DNA from: Cyanobacteria bacterium UBA7753
GTDB lineage: Bacteria > Cyanobacteriota > Vampirovibrionia > Gastranaerophilales > Gastranaerophilaceae
Length of the DNA stretch: 63,899 bases
NCBI GenBank assembly: GCA_002481545.1
Contig: DLEF01000041.1
Location: 1 to 63,899 of the forward strand
Direction of reading: 5' to 3'
Shown here: positions 15,438 through 23,386 of the stretch, one piece after another
Layout: every line of letters starts with the position of its first letter
Position numbering within the stretch: the first letter of the stretch is position 1
Notes under the pieces: model-generated
Told to the model about the DNA's origin: nothing
The model's input: the letters and a program-made list of their open reading frames with translations, nothing else
Databases searched by the model: none
Position numbers and translations under genes: made by a program

Positions 15438-16625
15438 TTATATATTTTTCATCCAATCGGAAAAGATATTTAACCCTTTTTTGAGTTTTGATATATCGCT
15501 GCAATATCCTGCCCTTAAATATCCTTCCATCTCTAATGTTTCCCCGGGAAGGAACAAAACGCCCGTATCATCAAGCAATTTTTTGCAGAGTTCTCTTGAT
15601 ATCATAGGTAAATCATATTTCAATAGACAGGTCGTTCCGCCCTTTGGCTCAATCCAACTTATATGCGGTTCAGACTCTATCCAATCCGACATAATCTTTT
15701 TGCCTTCAAGTATTTTCCCAAGGTTGCGTTTAATTATTTTTCCCTTGTTTTCCAGTGCGAGTGTTGAAAAATAATCATCTAATATGCTTACACTGATTGT
15801 ATTGTATTCTCTGTGAATAATTATTTTGTTCATAACCTCTCTCGGAGCTACAATCCAGCCCAGTCTTAACCCCGCAAGTGAGAAAACCTTTGACATACTT
15901 CCCGTTGATATTCCTTTTTCATAAAGTTCAACTATCGACTTGGATATTTGTCCGTTATGTTCTAATCCTCTGTAAACTTCGTCGCATAAAATATAGCAAT
16001 TATTTTCTCTTGCAATATCAATAATTTTTTCTAAAATGTTTCGCGGGATTACAGCTCCTGTCGGGTTATTAGGATTATTCATACAGATAATTTTTGTGTT
16101 ATTTTTTACCTTATTTTTTAGTTCATTTATATCAGGAATCCAGTTATTTTCTTCTTTTAAAAACAGTAAATCAACATTGGCACCGATTGATTTCGGAATA
16201 GAATAATGCTGTTGGTATGTAGGCACAATAGAGACGACATTATCCCCTCTTTCAATCAGTGTTTCCATAACAAGATGATTTGCTCCGATTGCTCCGTGAG
16301 TTACGGTCAATTCAAGAGGATAACAGGCATGAGAGTATAAACTCTTTATTGCATTATGCAGTCTTTCGCTCCCTTGAATATCCCCGTAATTCAGTTTTTT
16401 TGACAATATTTCTTCTAAGTATTTTTCTTTTTCGATATTGTCGGTGCAGTGGTGACTGCACCCTACTTTTACGGTTTCGTCTTGTTGGTGCAAAGAATTG
16501 CACCCTACAATATTCAATAACTCATTCAATGATAAAGATTCAACGCAAGTGTCAGCCATATCATATTTGGCGAGTTTTTCATATTCATTAAACCAATCTT
16601 CCACTTTAAAATTGTCTATTTGCAT
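15438..16625 (-). CDS. Class I/II PLP aminotransferase carrying in-frame palindromic repeats
   Basis: A 395-residue fold-type I PLP enzyme. It starts like capreomycidine-synthase-type members of the aspartate aminotransferase superfamily (WFNEYEKLAKYDMADTCVES). The cofactor motifs are complete: NNPNNPTGA (183-191), CDEVYRG (214-220) and STGSMSKVFSLAGLRLGW with PLP Lys246. Residues 41-63 (GCNSLHQQDETVKVGCSHHC and then TDN) break the expected join between LNELLNIVG and the KLNYGDIQGS segment. This stretch is encoded by two tandem copies of a palindromic repeat also found upstream of the gene (16653-16676). The insertion keeps the frame and lies at an N-terminal surface region, so the enzyme is probably active. 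The substrate is unknown. Confidence 0.85.
   Translation of the reverse strand: MQIDNFKVEDWFNEYEKLAKYDMADTCVESLSLNELLNIVGCNSLHQQDETVKVGCSHHCTDNIEKEKYLEEILSKKLNYGDIQGSERLHNAIKSLYSHACYPLELTVTHGAIGANHLVMETLIERGDNVVSIVPTYQQHYSIPKSIGANVDLLFLKEENNWIPDINELKNKVKNNTKIICMNNPNNPTGAVIPRNILEKIIDIARENNCYILCDEVYRGLEHNGQISKSIVELYEKGISTGSMSKVFSLAGLRLGWIVAPREVMNKIIIHREYNTISVSILDDYFSTLALENKGKIIKRNLGKILEGKKIMSDWIESEPHISWIEPKGGTTCLLKYDLPMISRELCKKLLDDTGVLFLPGETLEMEGYLRAGYCSDISKLKKGLNIFSDWMKNI
16437..16508 (-). repeat. Two palindromic repeat copies inside the aminotransferase coding sequence
   Basis: Copy 1 at 16443-16466 is GGTGCAGT-GGTG-ACTGCACC followed by CTAC. Copy 2 at 16487-16508 is GGTGCAA-AGAA-TTGCACC followed by CTAC (plus-strand reading). 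Both are perfect dyads with different arm sequences. Together they encode about 23 extra residues in frame. Confidence 0.75.
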
Positions 16626-16652
16626 GATATTCTATCCTTTAACGATTTCGTT

Positions 16653-16676
16653 GGTGCGGTGGTGACCGCACCCTAC
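16653..16676 (-). repeat. Third copy of the same palindromic repeat, intergenic
   Basis: GGTGCGGT-GGTG-ACCGCACC followed by CTAC, 27 nt upstream of the aminotransferase start. It is 22 of 24 identical to the copy at 16443, and both differences are compensatory within the dyad. Confidence 0.75.
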
Positions 16677-16701
16677 GCTCACAAAACGAATGGAACGTTA
16701 T

Positions 16702-16743
16702 AATTACGCATTACGAATTACAAATATAAATTATATTTACCCC
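16702..16743. repeat. Left arm of an inverted repeat pair flanking the GT39-like gene
   Basis: AATTACGCATTACGAATTAC (16702-16721), a 10-nt gap, then TATATTTACCCC (16732-16743). Both parts recur as exact reverse complements at 18565-18600. The stop codon of the glycosyltransferase lies inside the second part. Confidence 0.7.
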
Positions 16744-18500
16744 TTTTGGAATACAAAGAACTGATTAGAGGCATCTCTGTCTTTTTTGATAAATTTGGCT
16801 TTTCTTGAAAGCACGTTTATCAAATCCATATCGAATTTTGACAGCATTCCCGACATTGTCATATCTCTGACATTTCTGTCGTCGCTGTATATTCTTTTTA
16901 CGACGTCAGGCGGTAGAATTGCATAATTGTCGGAATAGTATACTACCCAGATTATATATCCGCCTTTCGGTACCGTATCGATATAATCGTTCAGATATTT
17001 AACCAAGTTTTGGGAAATATATGTATCGCTTGTGATTATATCTTTAAATATTTTGTATTTGTCTCCTGTCGCGAAGGCTTTTGTCTGAGCAGCATCGTAC
17101 ATTATTTTACTGTTTGCGTCTCTGACCTCATAAAATAATTCAAGAGGCATAACCCTTGGCATATCTTTGCCTTTAAAGTAATAGAATGATACCGATGATG
17201 CGAACGGCATAATAACAAGATTATTTTTCCCCGGATAATTCTTTGCGCAAAAATCTGCGGGAGATTTGAGAGAAAATTCCGCAATATTTTTGTAACCGTT
17301 ATAAGTCATACAGAAGCCGCATATACAAGCGATTGTGTAATATGCTGTGAATAGTGCTACGATTGCTTTGTTATATTTGCAAATCCCGATTGACATTAGG
17401 ATAAAAATAAACGGAGTTAAAAATATCAGGTATCTGCCTGTGAAAGCGACCGTTCTGTTGTATGCCAAAAATACAAAAACAACAAAACTCAACAATGTTA
17501 TTCCTAAAAGTACTCTGTTTAATTTTTCTTTGTCATAAATACTTTTATAAAGTCCGACGAACATCAAAGCTATCGGCAAAAATACGAGAGCTGTTGCCTT
17601 CAAAACTCTGGTTACATTTTCCCAAAATACGAGGGAGTTATTTTCTTTTAAGAACTGAATAAACGGTTCAAATCTTGTTTCGTGAATGTGTCCCGCATCA
17701 GCTCCGACAAAGTTTTGTAGCAAGCCCCAGAAGTTTGTTGAACTAAACTTTGATAAATCCGTAACAAGGAAGGTAGAGCGAACCATTGCATAATGTACTA
17801 TTAATATAAAATACGGAATGTAACACAGCAAAACGATAAGATTTGAAACTATGTATTTGCTCATCTTTTCTTCGCCTGATTTTTGGCTATCAAGGAAGGA
17901 TGAATAAATAATAAATTCCGCAAGCACAAATACGATTGAACCCGTCAGAAAATACGGATTGAGAACATTAACAACACCCAGTTTTACAAGTGATGCCGTG
18001 TCTCCTTTTCTGTCATAATCAATTAAATAATTTATTGATAAAAGCGCAAGCAGTATTACATAAGGATACATTCTTATCTCGATAGAGTACAACACTTGAA
18101 ATGTATTTACCCCCATCAAAAGCATGGCAAGAAGTGCCACTTTTTTGCTTGAAAGTTTTTCCGCGACTATAAATGTGACAGGTAATAACAATATTGATAC
18201 AACAAGTGAAGACAATCTCAAAGCAACAATTCCGCTCCCGAATATTTTCATAATAAAATGCAGGATATAAAAATACATCGGAGTATGTTGTAAATCGTGT
18301 GTCCAAAGGTATTTTGTAATCCCGCCAGGGAACGAATTTATTGCAGTCGCAATAGAACATCCTTCATCATACCATAGCGGAAAGTTAATCAGTGTAAGTC
18401 TTAGTCCTAAGCTTACTAGAATAATCAGTCCGAATATTGTCCAAAAGACTTTTTTGTTATCAAAAATCTTGTCACACAGTTTATTAAAAAAATCGCTCAT
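16737..18500 (-). CDS. GT39-like polytopic membrane glycosyltransferase (GT-C fold)
   Basis: A 587-residue inner-membrane protein with about ten to twelve hydrophobic helices in the first 420 residues and a soluble, periplasm-facing C-terminal part of about 170 residues. The first external loop has FPLWYDEG (Asp45-Glu46), the acidic catalytic motif of PMT/ArnT-type GT-C enzymes that use a lipid-linked sugar donor. HTPMYFYILHF follows about 30 residues later, as in family members. The acceptor could be lipid A, a glycan or a protein; the sequence does not say. AGGAAGAG lies just before ATG 18500. The gene is enclosed by an inverted pair of composite repeats, and its stop codon is part of one of them. 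Confidence 0.85.
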   Translation of the reverse strand: MSDFFNKLCDKIFDNKKVFWTIFGLIILVSLGLRLTLINFPLWYDEGCSIATAINSFPGGITKYLWTHDLQHTPMYFYILHFIMKIFGSGIVALRLSSLVVSILLLPVTFIVAEKLSSKKVALLAMLLMGVNTFQVLYSIEIRMYPYVILLALLSINYLIDYDRKGDTASLVKLGVVNVLNPYFLTGSIVFVLAEFIIYSSFLDSQKSGEEKMSKYIVSNLIVLLCYIPYFILIVHYAMVRSTFLVTDLSKFSSTNFWGLLQNFVGADAGHIHETRFEPFIQFLKENNSLVFWENVTRVLKATALVFLPIALMFVGLYKSIYDKEKLNRVLLGITLLSFVVFVFLAYNRTVAFTGRYLIFLTPFIFILMSIGICKYNKAIVALFTAYYTIACICGFCMTYNGYKNIAEFSLKSPADFCAKNYPGKNNLVIMPFASSVSFYYFKGKDMPRVMPLELFYEVRDANSKIMYDAAQTKAFATGDKYKIFKDIITSDTYISQNLVKYLNDYIDTVPKGGYIIWVVYYSDNYAILPPDVVKRIYSDDRNVRDMTMSGMLSKFDMDLINVLSRKAKFIKKDRDASNQFFVFQKG

Positions 18501-18564
18501 ATCTCTTCCTTTTTATATAGTCATGGTTTTATTATATTATCTACGTCGTCTTTTTGCAAAGGGA

Positions 18565-18600
18565 GGGGTAAATATAGTGTGTAATTCGTAATGCGTAATT
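18565..18600. repeat. Right arm of the inverted repeat pair flanking the GT39-like gene
   Basis: GGGGTAAATATA (18565-18576), a 4-nt gap, then GTAATTCGTAATGCGTAATT (18581-18600). It is the reverse-complement layout of 16702-16743. Confidence 0.7.
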
Positions 18601-18711
18601 CGGAATTAATGGAGGAAATAAAATCAGATGCGATGTTTAGCACCGTTAAAGTTGTATTGTGAAAAATAATCAAACGGGACTAATCATAAATAACTAATTA
18701 ATAAATATCTC

Positions 18712-18740
18712 TTTACGACAAATTTTTTTTGTAATACAAT
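18712..18740 (+). promoter_or_regulatory. Putative gap promoter
   Basis: TTTACG (18712-18717), 17-nt spacer, TACAAT (18735-18740), then a 47-nt leader with AAAAAGGAG before ATG 18788. Confidence 0.55.
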
Positions 18741-18787
18741 CGGGATGTTAAGAGAGAAATCTTTAATACATAAAAAGGAGAAAAATT

Positions 18788-19792
18788 ATGGTAAACGTAG
18801 CAATTAACGGATTCGGCAGAATTGGTAGAAATACTTTAAGAGCCGCAATCAAAGAAGGTATTTTTGACAAAATCAACTATGTAGCAATCAATGACCCAGG
18901 TTTGAAACCTGAAGATGCTGCAAGATTGTTCAAACACGATTCAGTTATGGGTCAATTTGAAGGAACAGTTGAAGCTTATGATGAAGGTATCATCGTAAAC
19001 GGTAAGAAAATCAAATTCTTCGCTGAAAAAGATCCTGCACAATTACCTTGGAAGGATTTGGGCGTAGAAGTTGTTGTTGAATCAACAGGTTTCTTCACAG
19101 ATGCAACTAAGGCTCATGCTCACATCGATGCCGGTGCTAAGAAAGTTATCATCTCAGCTCCTGCTAAGAACGAAGATAAGACAATCGTTTTAGGCGTTAA
19201 CGATAAAGAATATGATCCTGCAAAACACAATGTTATTTCAATGGCATCTTGTACTACAAATTGCTTAGCTCCTGTTGCTAAGGTTTTGGATGAAAAATTC
19301 GGTATCGTTAAAGGTTTGATGACAACTGTTCACTCATACACAGGCGACCAAAGAATTTTGGATGCAGGTCACAAAGACCCTCGTAGAGGCAGAGCAGGTG
19401 CTTTGAACATCGTTCCTACCAAGACCGGTGCTGCTAGAGCAGTTGCTTTGGTATTACCTCAATTGAAAGGTAAATTGGACGGTTTCGCTATGAGAGTTCC
19501 TACTCCGGATGTTTCAATTGTTGATGTTGTTGTTGAAACTGAAAAGAAAGTAACAGTTGAAGAAGTTAACGCTGCTTTGAAGGAAGCTGCTGACGGACAC
19601 ATCTTATGCTATTCTGATGAACCATTGGTATCTTCTGACTACGTTGGTTCTCACCAATCTTCAACAGTTGACTCATTGTTAACAAGAGTTATGGGCGACA
19701 ACATGGTTAAGGTTATTTCTTGGTATGATAACGAATGCGGTTATTCTACAAGATTAGCTGAAACTACTTTGATGGTTGCTGAAAAGTTATAA
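18788..19792 (+). CDS. gap: Glyceraldehyde-3-phosphate dehydrogenase, type I
   Basis: A 334-residue cytosolic glycolytic enzyme that oxidises glyceraldehyde-3-phosphate to 1,3-bisphosphoglycerate. It has the NAD(P)-binding start VNVAINGFGRIGRNTLRAA, the active site SMASCTTNCLAPVAKVL with the catalytic Cys, and the C-terminal WYDNECGYSTRL. AAAAAGGAG lies 7 nt before ATG 18788. Codon use is visibly more uniform than in its neighbours, as expected of a highly expressed gene. The loop that helps set coenzyme choice reads DAGHKDPRRGR rather than the common LPHKDLRRAR form, so NAD versus NADP preference is not called. A strong terminator follows; it stands alone. Confidence 0.97.
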   Translation: MVNVAINGFGRIGRNTLRAAIKEGIFDKINYVAINDPGLKPEDAARLFKHDSVMGQFEGTVEAYDEGIIVNGKKIKFFAEKDPAQLPWKDLGVEVVVESTGFFTDATKAHAHIDAGAKKVIISAPAKNEDKTIVLGVNDKEYDPAKHNVISMASCTTNCLAPVAKVLDEKFGIVKGLMTTVHSYTGDQRILDAGHKDPRRGRAGALNIVPTKTGAARAVALVLPQLKGKLDGFAMRVPTPDVSIVDVVVETEKKVTVEEVNAALKEAADGHILCYSDEPLVSSDYVGSHQSSTVDSLLTRVMGDNMVKVISWYDNECGYSTRLAETTLMVAEKL

Positions 19793-19832
19793 TCGAAATG
19801 TAGATTGGGCTTTAGCCCGACAGCATATAGAG

Positions 19833-19866
19833 AAAACGCCGAAGGTTTTGCCTTCGGCGTTTTTTA
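19833..19866 (+). terminator. Intrinsic terminator of gap
   Basis: AAAACGCCGAAGG pairs with CCTTCGGCGTTTT around TTTTG, followed by T residues. Confidence 0.93.
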
Positions 19867-20002
19867 TTGCCTGTTATAGCGCAGGCATGCTGTTTTGTAA
19901 CAAAATTTTCCGTTTTGTAACAATTTTAAGGCTAAACTCGCAAAAATTTTTCTTCATGCCCCTTTAACCCTTGACCATGAACTTTTGAAAGGGAACTAAA
20001 CT

Positions 20003-21025
20003 TTGACTCATATTGAATCAAGATTTGGGAACAGAAACTATTATCTGAACAGAGAGCAAATAAATCAACTTAATTTTAAGAGCACTGAAAACGAAAAACC
20101 TAAAGAAAAACGCAGAGATATATATGCCGAAATGCCTTTAAGAGCACTCGGGTATTCAAACGAACTCGGGGAGGCGATAAGACCTCTCAGCCCTATGCTT
20201 GCCAATTTATCATGGCTTCCTGCAATCGGATATATAAGCGCGGATATTGCGGACAAATACAGACAGGATGAATTTTCGGTCAAAGATCCGAGCAAAAGCA
20301 GAGCTTCAAAACAACTTGTAACACAGCTTTTGGCAAGTGTATTTTTGCCGACGGTTGCTGTAAAAGCAGGACAAGGGCTGACCAATAATGTCTCGGCATT
20401 CGGCAAAACTAAGTTATCACTAAATAACAGAGAAAAAATCTCCGAAATCGTCATAAACTCTATGAAACAGGGCGAACATAAAGACTTCCTTGATGAAAAC
20501 GGGAAGGTAAACAAAGAAGAATACAAAAAATCACTTTCACAGAAATTCAACGAAATAACTAAACACAAAAACACTCATAAAAAACATAATCCGATATCAG
20601 CTTTCGTAGGTTTTATCAAAAAACCGTTCAGCCCTAATCAAAGCAATATTGATAAATATGCGGGCGATGTCGTTGATAGATTGATAGACACAAGACAGCA
20701 ATTACTCGACGGCGAAAAACCGAATAATATCTCAAATAAAAAATTCCAAAAATATTTAAAGGCTACGGAAAACGTTGCACAATCGGAAAAACAGAGCGTT
20801 GTTTTTGATATGGTCAGAAAAGCCGAAAAGAACAAAATGTTCAAGAATAAGATTATAAAATCCCTCGGCGGATTGGCAGCTCTTTCGATTATGGCGAAAC
20901 CTATCGATAAATTCGTTGAAACAAAGATAATGGAACCTATTGTCGGCCCGCACATTGATAATATTTCCGCTATGCATAAAAAACAGCAGCAGGCAAAGCA
21001 GGAAACTCAGTCGGTTAACGGTTAA
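20003..21025 (+). CDS. Conserved-type hypothetical protein, TTG start
   Basis: A 340-residue protein with no recognised family. It starts at TTG 20003, with AAAGGG about 8 nt upstream and no ATG in frame until codon 45. The N-terminus is polar (THIESRFGNRNYYLNREQIN, then LNFKST). Residues 65-130 contain two moderately hydrophobic stretches (LANLSWLPAIGYISADIA and LLASVFLPTVAVKAGQ). Then comes a long Lys/Asn-rich segment (150-270), a last hydrophobic stretch (IKSLGGLAALSIMAKPI) and a polar tail rich in Gln and Lys. It is probably membrane-associated. A single gene between gap and aroF. Confidence 0.7.
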   Translation: MTHIESRFGNRNYYLNREQINQLNFKSTENEKPKEKRRDIYAEMPLRALGYSNELGEAIRPLSPMLANLSWLPAIGYISADIADKYRQDEFSVKDPSKSRASKQLVTQLLASVFLPTVAVKAGQGLTNNVSAFGKTKLSLNNREKISEIVINSMKQGEHKDFLDENGKVNKEEYKKSLSQKFNEITKHKNTHKKHNPISAFVGFIKKPFSPNQSNIDKYAGDVVDRLIDTRQQLLDGEKPNNISNKKFQKYLKATENVAQSEKQSVVFDMVRKAEKNKMFKNKIIKSLGGLAALSIMAKPIDKFVETKIMEPIVGPHIDNISAMHKKQQQAKQETQSVNG

Positions 21026-21144
21026 GTACTAATGTATATAATTGCGACAATGCGTACAAAATTTTGAAGTCCCCGCCCCTTTTTGATTTTATACTATAAT
21101 TATTAATATAGAAAAATCAGACAGTATGAGGGGATAAATATAAT

Positions 21145-22197
21145 ATGATTATAATTATGGAGCCGGGGGCAACCGAGGAACAGATACAAAAAGTCGTCAA
21201 ACATATGGAGTCAATGGACTTCAAGGTTAATATTAACCGAGGGGATGTGCTCACGGTTATTGCTGCAATCGGGGACAAACGGCTTGTCCAACCGCATTCG
21301 CTTTTGTCTTTTGACGGAGTAAGAGAAATAAAATCTATTCAAGATCCGTTCAAACTCGCAAGCCGTGAAAGCCAAAAAGAAGATACAGTGATAGAGTTTG
21401 AAAACGGGGTTAAGATAGGCGGAGGAAACAGACCTGTTGTAATTGCGGGACCTTGCAGTGTGGAAGAAAATATTGAAGGACTTTTGGAAGTCGCTCGCGC
21501 GGCTAAGGAAATGGGCGCGAAGTTCTTGAGAGGCGGAGCGTTCAAGCCGAGAACTTCTCCTTATGATTTTCAGGGTTTGGAAGAAAAAGGACTTAAATAT
21601 CTTGCAAAAGCAAGAGAAGAGACGGGTTTGCTTGTCGTGACCGAGGTTATGGACACGATGGATTTACCGCTAGTTTGTGATTATGCGGATGTTATCCAAG
21701 TCGGTGCAAGAAATATGCAGAACTATAAGATGTTAAAGGCTATCGGGAAAACTACAAAACCTGTTATCTTAAAGCGCGGACCTGCGGCAAGCATAAAAGA
21801 GTTTTTACTCGCGGCAGAGCATATTCTCTATAACGGAAATCCTAATGTTATCCTGTGTGAGCGTGGTATAAAGGGGTTTGACTCTAGCTACACAAGAAAC
21901 GTGCTTGATTTGGCGTCGGTCGGAGTAATCAAGAAATACTCTCATTTGCCGATTATCGTTGATCCGAGCCACGCGACGGGCAGAAGATATCTGATTGAAC
22001 CTATGGCAAAAGCTGCTATCGTTGCGGGTGCCGACGGAATTATGATGGAAGTTCATAACGATCCTGACAAGGCTTGGTCTGACGGTGCGCAAAGTTTGAC
22101 AATACCGCAGTTCAAGAGACTGATGCGTCACCTGTCAAAACTTATGGATTTGTTGGAATCCGAGGACTTAAACGACGATATTGAAAACTCAAAATAG
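21145..22197 (+). CDS. aroF: 3-deoxy-7-phosphoheptulonate (DAHP) synthase, AroF/AroQ-fused-type regulatory N-domain
   Basis: This cytosolic enzyme condenses phosphoenolpyruvate with erythrose-4-phosphate in the first step of the shikimate pathway. The 350 residues match the Thermotoga-like class: a ferredoxin-like regulatory domain (residues 1-70, MIIIMEPGATEEQIQKVVKH), then the barrel with VIAGPCSVE, KFLRGGAFKPRTSPYDFQG, QVGARNMQN, KPVILKRG and IVDPSHATGRR (metal and phosphate ligands of the family). The N-domain is where tyrosine or phenylalanine inhibits known members. Spacing to the GAGGGG site is long (11 nt). The upstream motif GGGGATAAATATA resembles the intergenic repeat seen elsewhere. 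Confidence 0.94.
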   Translation: MIIIMEPGATEEQIQKVVKHMESMDFKVNINRGDVLTVIAAIGDKRLVQPHSLLSFDGVREIKSIQDPFKLASRESQKEDTVIEFENGVKIGGGNRPVVIAGPCSVEENIEGLLEVARAAKEMGAKFLRGGAFKPRTSPYDFQGLEEKGLKYLAKAREETGLLVVTEVMDTMDLPLVCDYADVIQVGARNMQNYKMLKAIGKTTKPVILKRGPAASIKEFLLAAEHILYNGNPNVILCERGIKGFDSSYTRNVLDLASVGVIKKYSHLPIIVDPSHATGRRYLIEPMAKAAIVAGADGIMMEVHNDPDKAWSDGAQSLTIPQFKRLMRHLSKLMDLLESEDLNDDIENSK

Positions 22198-22233
22198 GGT
22201 TACTTATAAAGATAAATTCAACTACAGTTAAAG

Positions 22234-22257
22234 ATGCTGAAATAAATTCAGCATGAC
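22234..22257 (+). repeat. ATGCTGAAATAAATTCAGCAT palindromic repeat
   Basis: A perfect palindrome core, GCTGAAATAAATTCAGC, followed by ATGAC. It matches 3779-3802 in reverse orientation and 9447-9463 in its core. Confidence 0.6.
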
Positions 22258-22309
22258 GCATATGTTTCATTTAAACGTAGTTTTGTAAATTTATACATAT
22301 AGCAAAAGA

Positions 22310-22336
22310 AATGGCGGATTTGATATCCGCCGTTTT
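22310..22336. terminator. Bidirectional intrinsic terminator
   Basis: GGCGGAT (22313-22319) pairs with ATCCGCC (22325-22331) around TTGAT, flanked by A-rich and T-rich runs. It lies between the convergent aroF (+) and GNAT-like (-) genes. Confidence 0.8.
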
Positions 22337-22369
22337 CATAAAACCTACATTAACCTTACCTTTATCTTT

Positions 22370-23017
22370 TTATAGAAAATTTCTGTTATACATCATCAAT
22401 TTATTGATGTGTTGTTTAGGCAAATACATCATTCCTGTGAGCAGCGGAGCTTCAACCTCAAGTTTTTTAACCATCCATTTATCCATGATGTCGTTAAACT
22501 CATTGTCCGTGAAACGGAATCCCAGTTTGTAGAAGAACCCTGCAGGGGATGTTTTGCCGTCTATGATTTTTGCCATTACGACGAGTCTGCCTTCGGTATC
22601 TTTTTCGGACATGCTTCTGTCCAAAAGACTCTGTACGGCTTTGGTACCTGCGCCTTCGTAACGTTCAGGCGATACCAGATAATCTATCATATAGCAATCT
22701 TTCAGATACGTTAACATCTGTTTTTGAGGGAGTTTGAAGGTGATAAGTCTGTATCTGCTCATTAACTCCATATTCTTTTCAAGCTGTTTTGAGGAAGCTT
22801 CAACCTCTGTAGTTATGACGTAGTCTTCGGGGAAATTCCCTTGAACCTGATATTTTTCGTTTTTTCTGATTTTATGGAATTTGATTTTAGCGGCAGCAAT
22901 GATTTTCGGCTTATCTTCCTTCTGTTTTCTTTCGGAAGGTCTGATAACACCTGATGTACCGATTGAGGCACCGATGCTTTGTCCGATTGCTAAATTGTAA
23001 TTAGCTGAACTTACCAT
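22370..23017 (-). CDS. GNAT-like N-acetyltransferase
   Basis: A 215-residue soluble protein. The C-terminal half has the GNAT pattern: GAGTKAVQSLLDRSMSE (acetyl-CoA phosphate loop and helix), a strand RLVVMAKI, and SPAGFFYKLGFRF, the typical F-Y-x-x-x-G-F ending. The N-terminal 30 residues (NLAIGQSIGASIGTSGVIRP) are Gly/Ser-rich and not part of the fold, and a Lys-rich stretch follows. AAGGA lies 9 nt before ATG 23017. The substrate is unknown; the group is too broad to predict. It is a single gene, convergent with aroF. Confidence 0.68.
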   Translation of the reverse strand: MVSSANYNLAIGQSIGASIGTSGVIRPSERKQKEDKPKIIAAAKIKFHKIRKNEKYQVQGNFPEDYVITTEVEASSKQLEKNMELMSRYRLITFKLPQKQMLTYLKDCYMIDYLVSPERYEGAGTKAVQSLLDRSMSEKDTEGRLVVMAKIIDGKTSPAGFFYKLGFRFTDNEFNDIMDKWMVKKLEVEAPLLTGMMYLPKQHINKLMMYNRNFL

Positions 23018-23148
23018 TTCTCTTATTCCTTATCCCAGTAACATATATATAAAGTCATTTCAAACCCAATAATTGCCATGGTTTGGGCTGTTTGTTAATA
23101 AATGTTAAGAGCTCAAAATGAAATTATAATTGTTTGTGTGCTAATTAA

Positions 23149-23321
23149 CCCCCTCACCTGCCTTCGGCACCCTCTCCCACCAAGTGGAGAGGGTTATAAC
23201 CTTTGCACCTGCAAAGGTTAAAGCTTTTGCTTAAGCAAAAGCTATAGTCTCGCCCCCGTCAGTGGGAGAGACAGCAGTTGTTTTGTTTCGGACCGAAACA
23301 ATTACAAATGCAGTGAGGGGG
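23149..23321. repeat. 173-bp MITE-like element with nested hairpins
   Basis: The ends are a perfect 9-bp inverted repeat, CCCCCTCAC and GTGAGGGGG. Inside is a second pair, CTCTCCCAC and GTGGGAGAG, plus three compact hairpins: ACCTTTGCA/TGCAAAGGT, AGCTTTTGCTTAAGCAAAAGCT split as two 11-nt arms, and TTGTTTCGG/CCGAAACAA. There is no open reading frame. Together with flanks it fills the 369-nt gap between the GNAT-like gene and rimO; the rest (23018-23148) holds nothing I recognise. Confidence 0.75.
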
Positions 23322-23371
23322 AGTGACAAACTCAAGATATTTATAACATATGATTATTTCTGCAATGTTTA

Positions 23372-23380
23372 TGCTATCCT
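23372..23380 (+). promoter_or_regulatory. Extended -10 box at rimO, leaderless type
   Basis: TGCTATCCT matches an extended -10 (TGnTATnnT). It ends 6 nt before ATG 23387, so any transcript from it would be leaderless. Confidence 0.4.
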
Positions 23381-23386
23381 AGGATT

